This document shows positions 38,585 to 48,150 of a stretch of 64,000 nucleotides of DNA, one piece after another. Source of the DNA: Pseudomonas extremaustralis. GTDB taxonomy: Bacteria > Pseudomonadota > Gammaproteobacteria > Pseudomonadales > Pseudomonadaceae. The position numbers were made by a program, and so were the translations under genes. The notes beneath the pieces are model-generated. The model was not told the origin of the DNA and did not search any database. It saw only the letters and a list, made by a program, of their open reading frames with translations. The DNA lies in assembly GCF_900102035.1 (NCBI RefSeq), contig NZ_LT629689.1:558001-622000 (forward strand). Reading direction: 5' to 3'. How positions within the stretch are numbered: the stretch's first letter is position 1; the number at the start of each line of letters is the position of its first letter.

Positions 38585-38893
38585 GTGCAGATCGATTTGA
38601 ACAACCCCGAGAATCTGACCCTGGCCGCCGTGCGCCAGCTGATCGCCAGCGCCAGTGATGACGAACATACCCAATTGCGGGTGACCAAAAGTGGCATCGC
38701 CTACATATCCTCCGGGACAGCGGTGGGCGGCGTGGACATCGACGGGCTGTTGTTTCGCCTGGAAACCTGGGCCAAAGGTTCTGGTTATGTGGGGAATGTG
38801 GCTGCCAGTGACGAGGTCTGGGTCACGCAGATTTTCAATGCGCTGAAGCAGAACTGGCCGAAGCCGCCGTTTGACTACATCGACATCTACTGA
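38585..38893 (+). CDS. Hypothetical protein
   Basis: 102 residues from GTG 38585 with GGGGAG upstream. The N-terminal helix (LTLAAVRQLIASASDDEHTQ) is followed by a beta stretch (LRVTKSGIAYISSG) and WVTQIFNALKQNWPKPPFDY. No family is recognised. It is a cytoplasmic, compact domain. Confidence 0.6.
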   Translation: MQIDLNNPENLTLAAVRQLIASASDDEHTQLRVTKSGIAYISSGTAVGGVDIDGLLFRLETWAKGSGYVGNVAASDEVWVTQIFNALKQNWPKPPFDYIDIY

Positions 38894-39036
38894 GGGCGTT
38901 CATATCTGGTCACGATTGACCGGGCGAATGCCTGTCTAGACTCAGGCAGACTTGGGCTGCGACGGTTTACGTCTTGAAACCAATCTGTCTGACCGCTGTC
39001 GCACGATCTCTGTCCATTTTTATCATAGGAGGCTTC

Positions 39037-39357
39037 ATGCCTTGGAAGCTCGCATCATTCGGTACTTTGTTGGCAGCACTCGCATTGGCGGGTTGCAGCA
39101 CCCCGGGTACCTCTGAGCCAGCCAAAGATGCCGGCGTAACCGATGCCGGTCATCGCCGCTGTGAGGCAAAGGCCGCCGAGTTCACGATCGGCCAGAAGGC
39201 CTCGCCCCAGTTGCTTGAGCAGGCTCGCACGCGCGCCGGTGCGCAAAATGCACGCATCCTCAAGCCCAACGATATGATCACCCTCGAATACCGCTCCGAC
39301 CGCCTGAACTTGAACACGGACGACAACCTGGTGATCACGCGGGTCAACTGCGGCTGA
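39037..39357 (+). CDS. I78-family peptidase inhibitor-like lipoprotein
   Basis: 106 residues. The lipoprotein signal ends LAGC (Cys20). The mature part RCEAKAAEFTIGQKASPQLLEQARTRAGA then ILKPNDMITLEYRSDRLNL fits the elastase-inhibitor-like I78 family; these often occur as periplasmic lipoproteins in Pseudomonas. ATG 39037 has AGGAGG upstream. A terminator follows. Confidence 0.82.
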   Translation: MPWKLASFGTLLAALALAGCSTPGTSEPAKDAGVTDAGHRRCEAKAAEFTIGQKASPQLLEQARTRAGAQNARILKPNDMITLEYRSDRLNLNTDDNLVITRVNCG

Positions 39358-39383
39358 TAGCCAACTGGCTTTTGTCCCGGCCA

Positions 39384-39417
39384 TAAAAAACCCCGTCACA
39401 TGGACGGGGTTTTTTTA
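39384..39417. terminator. Bidirectional terminator
   Basis: CCCCGTC and GACGGGG pair around ACATG, with an A-run before and TTTTTTT after, between the convergent I78 lipoprotein and cold-shock genes. Confidence 0.93.
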
Positions 39418-39430
39418 GCTCAGCGGAGAA

Positions 39431-39643
39431 TTACTCGCCGCGAACCTGTGCAGCTTGCATACCCTTTTGGCCTTTCTCAGCCACGAAGGAAACGGTTTGG
39501 CCTTCTTTCAGGCTTTTGAAACCGTCGCTTTCGATAGCTTTGAAGTGTACGAACAGGTCGTCACCGCCACCTTGAGGAGTGATGAAGCCGAAGCCTTTTT
39601 CATCGTTGAACCATTTAACGGTGCCGGTTTGGCGATTAGACAT
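39431..39643 (-). CDS. Cold-shock-domain protein
   Basis: 70 residues. The RNP motifs are KGFGFITP and DLFVHF in the single OB-fold domain [20 protein letters not shown] ... AAQVRGE. CspA-type proteins bind single-stranded RNA as chaperones. ATG 39643 has GGAG upstream. The upstream 290-base gap can hold the long leader usual for csp genes. Confidence 0.93.
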   Translation of the reverse strand: MSNRQTGTVKWFNDEKGFGFITPQGGGDDLFVHFKAIESDGFKSLKEGQTVSFVAEKGQKGMQAAQVRGE

Positions 39644-39796
39644 GGTGTATCTCCAAGAAACATATATTTTCAGTAGTGCTGTGCTGCTCAGGCCAACTGG
39701 GCACACCGGGCTATCATAGTCGAAATGTTCGACTTGGGAGCCCCCCCAAGGCATTGTTTGCTGATCAACAACGTTGCCTTTAGTGCTCTGGCTGGC

Positions 39797-39819
39797 TGAA
39801 AGCCCCGTGCTACGGGGCT
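39797..39819 (-). terminator. Terminator of the 104-residue protein gene
   Basis: On the minus strand AGCCCCG and CGGGGCT pair around TAGCA, followed by TTTC. Confidence 0.55.
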
Positions 39820-39933
39820 CTAGCACGAAATATCAACTGGTAAAAAAAGCCGTAAAAGCTGCGTAATTTGTGAGAAATGGCAGTTTTCAGGCTGTTTTTT
39901 TAGCAAAAATGCCGCCTGATCAGGGGGGCGATC

Positions 39934-40248
39934 TTATTTTTTCTTCACGACCTTGCAGGACGAAATAGCCGCGACCGCTTTGTTTTTAAGCTGCGGGCTG
40001 GCGTTCTGGTTGGTCATCAGGTCCTTGATTTCGGCTGTGCTCAATTCAGCGTTGATTTTGTTCGCGCCACATTCGCAATGCTCTTTGGCGGTTTTGACGT
40101 CCACGTTCTGGCTGGCGGCGGAAGTGCAGTCTTTGACGAAGTTGTCGCGGGCACCGGCAGGCCAGTTGGAGGGGGCTGCTGCCTGTGCGCAAACGGAAAG
40201 GAGGGTCAGGGAGGCGGCGAGAGCGAGGGTAGAGGTAAAGCGCATCAT
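39934..40248 (-). CDS. Small secreted Cys-containing protein
   Basis: 104 residues with a clear signal peptide (about 1-23, TSTLALAASLTLLSVCAQA). The mature domain has four Cys (VKDCTSAA, HCECGAN, SSCKVV), a helical layout and a Lys tail. Two disulfides are plausible in the periplasm. No family is recognised. Confidence 0.65.
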   Translation of the reverse strand: MMRFTSTLALAASLTLLSVCAQAAAPSNWPAGARDNFVKDCTSAASQNVDVKTAKEHCECGANKINAELSTAEIKDLMTNQNASPQLKNKAVAAISSCKVVKKK

Positions 40249-40500
40249 GGGATGCTCCTATGGGTCGAGGACGAACGGCAATTCTCGATGTGTTTGAGGT
40301 ATTGCGTACAGCTCAAGTTCACTTTTGCGGCGATAACGGCTGGATTTTCTCATTACATAAACGCGAGCCGGCGCGGTGACCGTTCATCTGTGCTAGCATC
40401 TTCCACCTGGCTATTTCCCGGCGCGCCATTTGCCGCCCTGCCAGGTTTCTTTTTGTCCACTCCAGTCACTCTGGTTCGATTATCGGTTGGCCGAAAGGCT

Positions 40501-40519
40501 CCTGCCGCTGTAAGGCAGG
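40501..40519 (+). promoter_or_regulatory. Distal anticodon-arm-like hairpin in the thrS leader
   Basis: CCTGCC and GGCAGG form a perfect 6-bp stem with the 7-base loop GCTGTAA. Loop positions 3-5 read TGT, a threonine anticodon, and loop position 6 is A as in tRNA-Thr. It may correspond to the second ThrRS-binding arm of the Escherichia coli thrS operator. The rest of the 366-base gap 40249-40614 holds no gene. Confidence 0.5.
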
Positions 40520-40574
40520 CGTTCATCACTGAACGGCCTGGTGTTGGATCTTGTACTGGCTCATCCCAACCCAC

Positions 40575-40595
40575 GTGACCTTTGGTAGGGGTCAC
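40575..40595 (+). promoter_or_regulatory. tRNA-Thr anticodon-arm mimic, thrS translational operator
   Basis: GTGACCT and GGGTCAC form a 7-bp stem (one T-G wobble) closing the 7-base loop TTGGTAG. Loop position 2 is U, positions 3-5 read GGT (a Thr anticodon) and position 6 is A, as in a tRNA-Thr anticodon loop. The ribosome-binding site GGAGAGGAGG starts six bases downstream. The design parallels the Escherichia coli thrS operator, where threonyl-tRNA synthetase blocks its own translation. Confidence 0.75.
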
Positions 40596-40614
40596 CACTA
40601 GGAGAGGAGGCGCC

Positions 40615-42537
40615 ATGCCAACTATTACTCTTCCCGATGGCAGTCAACGTTCATTCGATCATCCGGTTTCCGTAGCCGAGGTCGCCGCATCCATTGGTGC
40701 TGGCCTGGCCAAGGCCACTGTGGCCGGCAAGGTCGACGGCAAGCTGGTTGATGCCAGCGATCTGATCACCGCCGATGCCAGCCTGCAGATCATCACGCCC
40801 AAGGATCAAGAGGGGCTGGAGATCATTCGCCACTCTTGCGCACATCTGATTGGCCATGCGGTCAAGCAACTGTATCCGACAGCTAAGATGGTGATCGGCC
40901 CGGTCATTGACGAGGGCTTCTATTACGACATCGCTTACGAGCGTCCTTTTACTCCGGATGACCTGGCCGCGATCGAGCAGCGCATGCACGCGTTGATCGA
41001 AAAAGATTATGACGTGATCAAGAAGGTCACACCGCGCGCCGAAGTGATCGACGTGTTCACCGCTCGTGGCGAAGACTACAAGCTGCGCCTGGTGGAAGAC
41101 ATGCCGGACGAGCAGGCCATGGGCCTGTACTACCACGAAGAATACGTCGACATGTGCCGTGGCCCGCACGTGCCGAACACGCGTTTCCTCAAGTCGTTCA
41201 AGTTGACCAAGCTGTCCGGCGCCTACTGGCGCGGCGATGCGAAGAACGAGCAACTGCAGCGGATCTACGGTACTGCCTGGGCTGATAAGAAGCAGTTGGC
41301 GGCTTACGTCCAACGCATCGAAGAAGCCGAGAAACGCGACCACCGCAAGATCGGCAAGCGCCTGAACCTGTTCCACCTTCAGGAAGAAGCGCCGGGCATG
41401 GTGTTCTGGCACCCGAATGGCTGGACCCTGTATCAGGTGCTTGAGCAGTACATGCGCAAGGTTCAGCGCGAGAACGGCTACTTGGAGGTCAAGACTCCCC
41501 AGGTCGTTGACCGCAGCCTGTGGGAGAAATCCGGGCACTGGGCCAACTACGCCGACAACATGTTCACTACCCAGTCGGAAAACCGCGACTACGCCATCAA
41601 GCCGATGAACTGCCCTTGCCACGTACAGGTGTTCAACCAAGGCCTGAAGAGCTACCGCGAGTTGCCGATGCGCCTGGCCGAGTTTGGAGCCTGCCACCGT
41701 AACGAGCCGTCGGGTGCGCTGCACGGCATCATGCGCGTGCGCGGCTTCACTCAGGACGATGCCCACATTTTCTGCACCGAAGAGCAGATGCAGGCCGAAT
41801 CCGCCGCGTTCATCAAGCTGACCATGGACGTTTATCGCGATTTCGGCTTTACCGAAGTCGAAATGAAGCTGTCCACTCGTCCGGAAAAACGCGTCGGTTC
41901 CGACGAGTTGTGGGATCGCGCAGAAGCAGCACTGGCCGCGGCGCTAGATAGCGCGGGCCTTGCGTACGACCTGCAGCCGGGTGAGGGCGCCTTTTACGGG
42001 CCTAAAATCGAATTTTCGCTGAAAGATTGTCTTGGTCGTGTCTGGCAATGTGGTACTTTGCAGCTCGATTTTAACCTGCCGATCCGTCTGGGAGCCGAAT
42101 ACGTCTCCGAAGACAACAGCCGTAAACACCCGGTTATGCTGCACCGGGCGATCCTCGGCTCGTTCGAACGGTTCGTCGGTATCCTGATCGAGCACTACGA
42201 GGGCGCATTCCCCGCGTGGTTGGCTCCGACTCAGGCGGTGATCATGAATATCACTGATAAACAGGCCGATTTTGCTGCTGAAGTTGAAAAAACTCTCAAC
42301 GAAAGCGGATTTCGTGCCAAGTCCGACTTGAGAAATGAAAAGATCGGCTTTAAAATCCGCGAGCATACTTTGCTCAAGGTTCCCTATCTTTTGGTTATCG
42401 GAGATCGGGAAGTCGAGATGCAGACTGTCGCTGTGCGTACTCGTGAAGGTGCTGACCTGGGCTCGATGCCCGTCGCCCAGTTCGCTGAGTTCCTCGCGCA
42501 AGCGGTTTCCCGGCGTGGTCGCCCAGATTCGGAGTAA
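40615..42537 (+). CDS. thrS: Threonyl-tRNA synthetase
   Basis: 640 residues. The TGS domain (about 1-61) is followed by the editing domain with HxxxH ([12 protein letters not shown]), the catalytic core with motif 2 ([20 protein letters not shown]), and the C-terminal anticodon-binding domain. It charges tRNA-Thr and edits Ser-tRNA-Thr. ATG 40615 follows GGAGAGGAGG and begins the TGS domain [10 protein letters not shown]. It is followed two bases later by infC. Confidence 0.97.
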   Translation: MPTITLPDGSQRSFDHPVSVAEVAASIGAGLAKATVAGKVDGKLVDASDLITADASLQIITPKDQEGLEIIRHSCAHLIGHAVKQLYPTAKMVIGPVIDEGFYYDIAYERPFTPDDLAAIEQRMHALIEKDYDVIKKVTPRAEVIDVFTARGEDYKLRLVEDMPDEQAMGLYYHEEYVDMCRGPHVPNTRFLKSFKLTKLSGAYWRGDAKNEQLQRIYGTAWADKKQLAAYVQRIEEAEKRDHRKIGKRLNLFHLQEEAPGMVFWHPNGWTLYQVLEQYMRKVQRENGYLEVKTPQVVDRSLWEKSGHWANYADNMFTTQSENRDYAIKPMNCPCHVQVFNQGLKSYRELPMRLAEFGACHRNEPSGALHGIMRVRGFTQDDAHIFCTEEQMQAESAAFIKLTMDVYRDFGFTEVEMKLSTRPEKRVGSDELWDRAEAALAAALDSAGLAYDLQPGEGAFYGPKIEFSLKDCLGRVWQCGTLQLDFNLPIRLGAEYVSEDNSRKHPVMLHRAILGSFERFVGILIEHYEGAFPAWLAPTQAVIMNITDKQADFAAEVEKTLNESGFRAKSDLRNEKIGFKIREHTLLKVPYLLVIGDREVEMQTVAVRTREGADLGSMPVAQFAEFLAQAVSRRGRPDSE

Positions 42538-42539
42538 TT

Positions 42540-43088
42540 ATTATTAAGCGTGAAATGAGACAAGATAAACGAGCTGCACCGAAAGCCCCGATCAACGAGA
42601 ATATCTCGGCACGCGAGGTTCGGTTAATTGGCGCTGACGGCGAGCAGATTGGCATCGTCTCGATTGATGAAGCGCTTCGTATCGCTGAAGAGTCCAAATT
42701 GGACCTGGTGGAAATTTCCGCCGACGCAGTCCCGCCTGTTTGCCGGGTGATGGACTACGGCAAGTCGATCTTCGAAAAGAAGAAACAGATTGCTGCGGCG
42801 AAGAAGAACCAGAAGCAGATTCAAGTAAAAGAAATCAAGTTTCGTCCAGGGACGGAGGAAGGGGATTACCAGGTAAAACTGCGCAACCTGGTACGTTTCC
42901 TGAGTGATGGGGACAGGGCCAAGGTATCCTTGCGATTCCGCGGCCGCGAGATGGCCCACCAGGAGCTGGGGATGGAACTCCTCAAGCGGGTTGAAGCTGA
43001 CCTGCTCGAGTACGGTTCGGTCGAACAGCATCCTAAGATGGAAGGACGCCAGCTGATCATGGTCATCGCCCCGAAAAAGAAGAAGTAA
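42540..43088 (+). CDS. infC: Translation initiation factor IF-3, ATT start
   Basis: 182 residues if translation starts at ATT 42540 (codons ATT ATT AAG CGT GAA ATG), giving [10 protein letters not shown] as in other Pseudomonas IF-3. The in-frame ATG 42555 lacks a ribosome-binding site, while GGAG lies about six bases before the ATT. Non-canonical ATT/AUU starts of infC are the basis of IF-3 autoregulation in enterobacteria. [20 protein letters not shown] and [13 protein letters not shown] are conserved. It starts two bases after the thrS stop. Confidence 0.92.
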   Translation: MIKREMRQDKRAAPKAPINENISAREVRLIGADGEQIGIVSIDEALRIAEESKLDLVEISADAVPPVCRVMDYGKSIFEKKKQIAAAKKNQKQIQVKEIKFRPGTEEGDYQVKLRNLVRFLSDGDRAKVSLRFRGREMAHQELGMELLKRVEADLLEYGSVEQHPKMEGRQLIMVIAPKKKK

Positions 43089-43148
43089 TCAACAGGGCAC
43101 GGCAGGCCTTCTGATTATGTTTATCAACTGAATGCGGAGTATCCGAAC

Positions 43149-43343
43149 ATGCCAAAGATGAAGACTAAAAGTGGTGCTGCTAAGCGGTTTCTGAAAACTG
43201 CTAACGGTATCAAGCACAAGCACGCTTTCAAGAGCCACATCCTGACCAAAATGTCGACCAAGCGTAAGCGTCAACTGCGCGGTAGCAGCTTGCTGCATCC
43301 GTCTGACGTGGCAAAAGTCGAGCGCATGCTGCGCCTTCGTTAA
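43149..43343 (+). CDS. rpmI: Ribosomal protein L35
   Basis: 64 residues, very basic: [20 protein letters not shown] ... [20 protein letters not shown]. It is the normal second gene of the infC-rpmI-rplT operon. The operon is controlled by L20 in Escherichia coli. Confidence 0.97.
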   Translation: MPKMKTKSGAAKRFLKTANGIKHKHAFKSHILTKMSTKRKRQLRGSSLLHPSDVAKVERMLRLR

Positions 43344-43373
43344 TTTTTGGATCAAGAATAGAGGAAGTAACTC

Positions 43374-43730
43374 ATGGCTCGTGTAAAGCGTGGCGTCATT
43401 GCCCGTAAACGTCACAAAAAAATTCTGAAACTTGCTAAAGGCTACTACGGCGCGCGTTCACGCGTATTCCGTGTTGCCAAGCAAGCGGTAATCAAGGCAG
43501 GCCAATACGCCTACCGTGACCGTCGTCAGAAAAAACGTCAGTTCCGCGCTCTGTGGATCGCTCGTATCAACGCTGGTGCTCGTGTTAACGGTCTGTCCTA
43601 CAGCCGTTTCATCGCTGGCCTGAAAAAAGCGTCCATCGAGATCGACCGTAAGGTTCTGGCTGATCTGGCAGTGAACGAAAAAGCGGCGTTTGCTGCGATT
43701 GTCGAGAAAGCTAAAGCCACCTTGGCTTAA
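43374..43730 (+). CDS. rplT: Ribosomal protein L20
   Basis: 118 residues, [20 protein letters not shown] onward, with [20 protein letters not shown]. It binds 23S rRNA early in assembly and represses its own operon in enterobacteria. AGAGGAAG precedes the ATG. Confidence 0.97.
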
Positions 43731-43787
43731 GTACCCCCGACAGTCACCCTGGGCTACTCCTGTGGCCCGAGGTGTTAAACGTCATAA

Positions 43788-44856
<1,069 letters not shown>

Positions 44857-44882
44857 TCGTAACGAATCTTTAGGAGAGCAGG

Positions 44883-47261
44883 ATGAAATTCAGTGAACAA
44901 TGGCTGCGTGGTTGGGTAAGCCCGCAGGTAAGTCGCGACGAGCTGGTTGCTCGTCTGTCGATGGCCGGTCTTGAGGTCGATAGCGTTACCCCGGCCGCCG
45001 GCGTATTCAGCGGTGTGGTCGTGGGCGAGGTGCTGAGCACCGAGCAGCACCCCGACGCCGACAAATTGCGTGTGTGTCAGGTCAGCAATGGCACGGAGAC
45101 GTTCCAGGTCGTTTGCGGGGCACCTAATGTGCGCCCTGGCCTGAAAATCCCGTTCGCCATGATCGGCGCTGAACTGCCGGGCGACTTCAAAATCAAGAAA
45201 GCCAAGCTGCGTGGCGTTGAGTCCAACGGCATGCTGTGCTCCCAGGCGGAACTGCAGGTGGGCGAGGGCAATGACGGCCTGATGGAGCTGCCGGCCGACG
45301 CGCCCGTGGGCCAGGACATTCGTGCCTATCTGGAGCTGGAAGACGCCAGCATCGAGGTCGACCTGACCCCGAATCGCGGCGACTGCCTGTCCCTGGCGGG
45401 GCTGGCCCGTGAAGTCGGCGCGTTGTACAACGCCCCGGTCACCCGTCCAGTGGTTGCCGCCGTACCTGCACTGCACGATGAAGTACGCCCTATCGAAGTG
45501 CTGGCGCCAAACGCCTGCCCACGTTACCTGGGGCGTGTGATCCGTAATGTCGACTTGTCCAAGCCCACACCGCTGTGGATGGTTGAACGCCTGCGCCGTG
45601 GTGACGTGCGTAGCATCGACGCTGCCGTCGACATTACCAACTATGTGATGCTGGAGTTGGGCCAACCGCTGCATGCGTTCGATCTTGCCGAGATCAATGG
45701 CGGCATCCGTGTGCGCATGGCGGGAGAAGGCGAGAAGCTGGTACTGCTCGACGGTCAGGAAGTCAGCCTGCGTGCTGGCACCCTGGTGATCGCCGACCAT
45801 TCCCGGGCCCTGGCAATTGCCGGTGTGATGGGGGGCGAGCACAGCGGTGTCTCTGCCACTACTCGCGACATCTTCCTTGAGAGCGCCTTCTTCGACCAGA
45901 TCGCCATCGCCGGCAAGGCCCGTTCCTATGGCCTGCACACGGATGCCTCGCACCGTTACGAGCGTGGCGTGGACTGGAAACTTGCCCGTGAAGCCATGGA
46001 GCGTGCCACTGGCCTGCTGCTGGAAATCACCGGTGGCGAAGCTGGTCCGATCACTGAAACCGTCAGCGAACAGTATCTGCCGTCCGTGGCGCCGATCACC
46101 CTACGTGCCAAAAGTGTTGAGCAGATGCTCGGCCTGGTGATCGACCCGGCTGAAATCGAACAACTGTTGTCCGCCCTTGGTCTGGGGATTTCCGCGAGTG
46201 GGGAAGGGCAGTGGCATGTTGAAGTGCCTAGCCATCGCTTCGACATCAGCCTGGAAGTCGACCTGATCGAAGAGCTGGCTCGACTGTATGGTTACAACCG
46301 CCTGCCGGTTCGTTACCCGCAAGCGCGCCTGGCGCCACAGCCCAAGGCTGAGGCGCGTGCGCATCTGCCTGAGCTGCGTCGCCTGCTGGTTGCCCGTGGT
46401 TACCAGGAAGCGGTGACCTACAGTTTCATCGATCCCAAGCAGTTCGAACTGTTCAATCCAGGCGTTGAGCCGCTGTTGCTGGCCAACCCAATCTCTAACG
46501 ACATGGCGGCCATGCGTTCGTCCCTGTGGCCGGGCTTGGTGAAAGCGCTTTCCCATAACCTCAACCGCCAGCAAGACCGCGTGCGCATGTTTGAAAGCGG
46601 CCTGCGTTTCGTTGGTCAGTTGGATGACTTGAAGCAGGAGCCAATGCTGGCTGGTGTAGTTTGCGGTAGCCGCCTGCCGGAAGGCTGGGCGCAGGGCCGC
46701 GATGCCGTGGACTTCTTCGACGTCAAGGCTGATGTGGAAGCGCTGCTGGGCTTTGCGGGTGCACTGGATGCATTCAAGTTCGTGGCTGGCAGCCATCCGG
46801 CGCTGCATCCGGGCCAGACTGCACGCATCGAGCGTGAAGGGCGCCTGGTCGGTTTTGTCGGCGCTATCCACCCGGAGCTTTCGAAAACCCTGGGGCTGGA
46901 TCGCCCGGTTTTTGTTTTCGAACTGGTCCTGGCCGAAGTGGCTTCGGGCAAGATGCCTAAATTCAGCGAGCTGTCGCGCTTCCCTGAAGTGCGTCGTGAC
47001 CTGGCCTTGATCGCTGACCGTGAAGTGGCTGCCACTGCCGTTCTGGACGTAATCCGTGAAAATGCAGGGGAATGGCTGACAGACCTCAGGCTATTTGACG
47101 TCTATCAGGGTAAAGGCATTGATCCGCATAGAAAAAGCCTTGCAGTTGGCTTGACCTGGCAGCATCCATCGCGCACTCTTAATGACGATGAGGTGAATAC
47201 CACGACACAAAATATCCTCACCTCGCTCGAACAAAGGTTGAACGCCACGTTAAGGAAGTGA
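44883..47261 (+). CDS. pheT: Phenylalanyl-tRNA synthetase beta subunit
   Basis: 792 residues. An EMAP/OB tRNA-binding domain (HPDADKLRVCQVSNG) comes first, then B3/B4 editing domains, B5, a catalytic-like core (LRRLLVARGYQEAVTYSFID) and a C-terminal ferredoxin-fold anticodon-binding domain (FSELSRFPEVRRDLALI). GGAGAG precedes the ATG. Confidence 0.97.
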   Translation: MKFSEQWLRGWVSPQVSRDELVARLSMAGLEVDSVTPAAGVFSGVVVGEVLSTEQHPDADKLRVCQVSNGTETFQVVCGAPNVRPGLKIPFAMIGAELPGDFKIKKAKLRGVESNGMLCSQAELQVGEGNDGLMELPADAPVGQDIRAYLELEDASIEVDLTPNRGDCLSLAGLAREVGALYNAPVTRPVVAAVPALHDEVRPIEVLAPNACPRYLGRVIRNVDLSKPTPLWMVERLRRGDVRSIDAAVDITNYVMLELGQPLHAFDLAEINGGIRVRMAGEGEKLVLLDGQEVSLRAGTLVIADHSRALAIAGVMGGEHSGVSATTRDIFLESAFFDQIAIAGKARSYGLHTDASHRYERGVDWKLAREAMERATGLLLEITGGEAGPITETVSEQYLPSVAPITLRAKSVEQMLGLVIDPAEIEQLLSALGLGISASGEGQWHVEVPSHRFDISLEVDLIEELARLYGYNRLPVRYPQARLAPQPKAEARAHLPELRRLLVARGYQEAVTYSFIDPKQFELFNPGVEPLLLANPISNDMAAMRSSLWPGLVKALSHNLNRQQDRVRMFESGLRFVGQLDDLKQEPMLAGVVCGSRLPEGWAQGRDAVDFFDVKADVEALLGFAGALDAFKFVAGSHPALHPGQTARIEREGRLVGFVGAIHPELSKTLGLDRPVFVFELVLAEVASGKMPKFSELSRFPEVRRDLALIADREVAATAVLDVIRENAGEWLTDLRLFDVYQGKGIDPHRKSLAVGLTWQHPSRTLNDDEVNTTTQNILTSLEQRLNATLRK

Positions 47262-47264
47262 CGT

Positions 47265-47567
47265 ATGGGGGCTTTGACGAAAGCTGAGATGGCGGAACGT
47301 CTGTACGAAGAGTTGGGTCTGAACAAGCGCGAGGCCAAGGAATTGGTCGAGTTGTTTTTTGAAGAAATCAGGCACGCTCTGGAAGACAACGAACAAGTCA
47401 AGTTGTCCGGTTTCGGCAATTTTGACCTGCGGGACAAACGTCAGCGGCCTGGCCGTAATCCAAAAACGGGAGAAGAAATCCCGATCACGGCTCGCCGTGT
47501 GGTCACCTTTCGTCCAGGGCAGAAGTTGAAGGCCCGAGTTGAGGCTTATGCTGGAACCAAGTCATAA
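47265..47567 (+). CDS. ihfA: Integration host factor alpha subunit
   Basis: 100 residues. It belongs to the HU/IHF family, with the beta-arm motif [20 protein letters not shown] containing the intercalating Pro. It forms a heterodimer with IhfB, bending DNA, and is needed by many phage integrases, including possibly those in this window. It lies three bases after pheT. Confidence 0.96.
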   Translation: MGALTKAEMAERLYEELGLNKREAKELVELFFEEIRHALEDNEQVKLSGFGNFDLRDKRQRPGRNPKTGEEIPITARRVVTFRPGQKLKARVEAYAGTKS

Positions 47568-47904
47568 CGACGAGCTACCCGTCATCCCAGGCAAACGCTA
47601 CTTCACCATCGGTGAAGTCAGCGAGCTCTGTGCGGTAAAACCGCATGTGCTGCGCTATTGGGAGCAGGAGTTTCCTCAACTCAACCCCGTCAAACGCACC
47701 GGGAACCGTCGGTATTATCAGCGCCAGGATGTGCTGATGATCCGACAGATCCGTGCATTGCTGTACGATCAGGGGTTCACCATCAGTGGCGCGCGGCAAC
47801 GCATGTCCGGTGATGAAGCCAAAGACGACACTACCCAGTACAAGCAACTGATCCGCCAGATGATCTCCGAGCTCGAAGATGTGCTGGTGGTTTTGAAAAA
47901 ATGA
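47548..47904 (+). CDS. MerR-family transcriptional regulator
   Basis: 118 residues. The winged helix [30 protein letters not shown] has the MerR recognition pattern with the [11 protein letters not shown] of the IHF-linked subgroup; a short coiled-coil dimerisation helix follows ([20 protein letters not shown]). There is no C-terminal effector domain or metal-binding Cys. ATG 47548 overlaps the ihfA 3' end; this ihfA-merR pairing is widespread in gammaproteobacteria. Confidence 0.88.
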   Translation: MLEPSHNDELPVIPGKRYFTIGEVSELCAVKPHVLRYWEQEFPQLNPVKRTGNRRYYQRQDVLMIRQIRALLYDQGFTISGARQRMSGDEAKDDTTQYKQLIRQMISELEDVLVVLKK

Positions 47905-47922
47905 TTCAGGCTTTTAAAATAC

Positions 47923-47951
47923 TTCCACATTTCAAAAGCTTGCGGTATATT
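47923..47951 (+). promoter_or_regulatory. Putative promoter of tRNA-Pro
   Basis: TTCCAC (47923-47928) and TATATT (47946-47951) are 17 bases apart. A small hairpin GCTTCG-TTG-CGAAGC lies between the promoter and the tRNA. Confidence 0.5.
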
Positions 47952-47994
47952 CCTGATCGCTTCGTTGCGAAGCGAACCCAGTAACACGCCTAGT

Positions 47995-48071
47995 CGGGGC
48001 GTAGCGCAGTCCGGTAGCGCACTAGCATGGGGTGCTAGGGGTCGAGTGTTCGAATCACTCCGTCCCGACCA
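47995..48071 (+). tRNA. tRNA-Pro (anticodon GGG), prophage target
   Basis: A 77-base cloverleaf with acceptor CGGGGCG/CGTCCCG (one G-T), anticodon stem CTAGC/GCTAG with loop ATGGGGT (GGG), T-arm AGTGTTCGAATCACT, and encoded CCA. A phage integrase gene begins the downstream region, so the 3' end is the likely att site. Confidence 0.95.
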
Positions 48072-48087
48072 TATTATTCAATGACTT

Positions 48088-48116
48088 AGGCCAATGTTCA
48101 CAGCATTGGCCTTTTT
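48088..48116. terminator. Terminator after tRNA-Pro / integrase
   Basis: AGGCCAATG and CATTGGCCT form a perfect 9-bp stem around TTCACAG followed by TTTT. Confidence 0.88.
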
Positions 48117-48121
48117 CATGC

Positions 48122-48141
48122 GCGTGACTTTTGCGTGACTT
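48122..48141. repeat. Two GCGTGACTT direct repeats near the prophage att site
   Basis: GCGTGACTT occurs at 48122-48130 and 48133-48141, between the att region and the integrase stop. Spacing of 11 bases is typical of integrase arm-binding sites. Confidence 0.5.
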
Positions 48142-48150
48142 GCCGATTTT

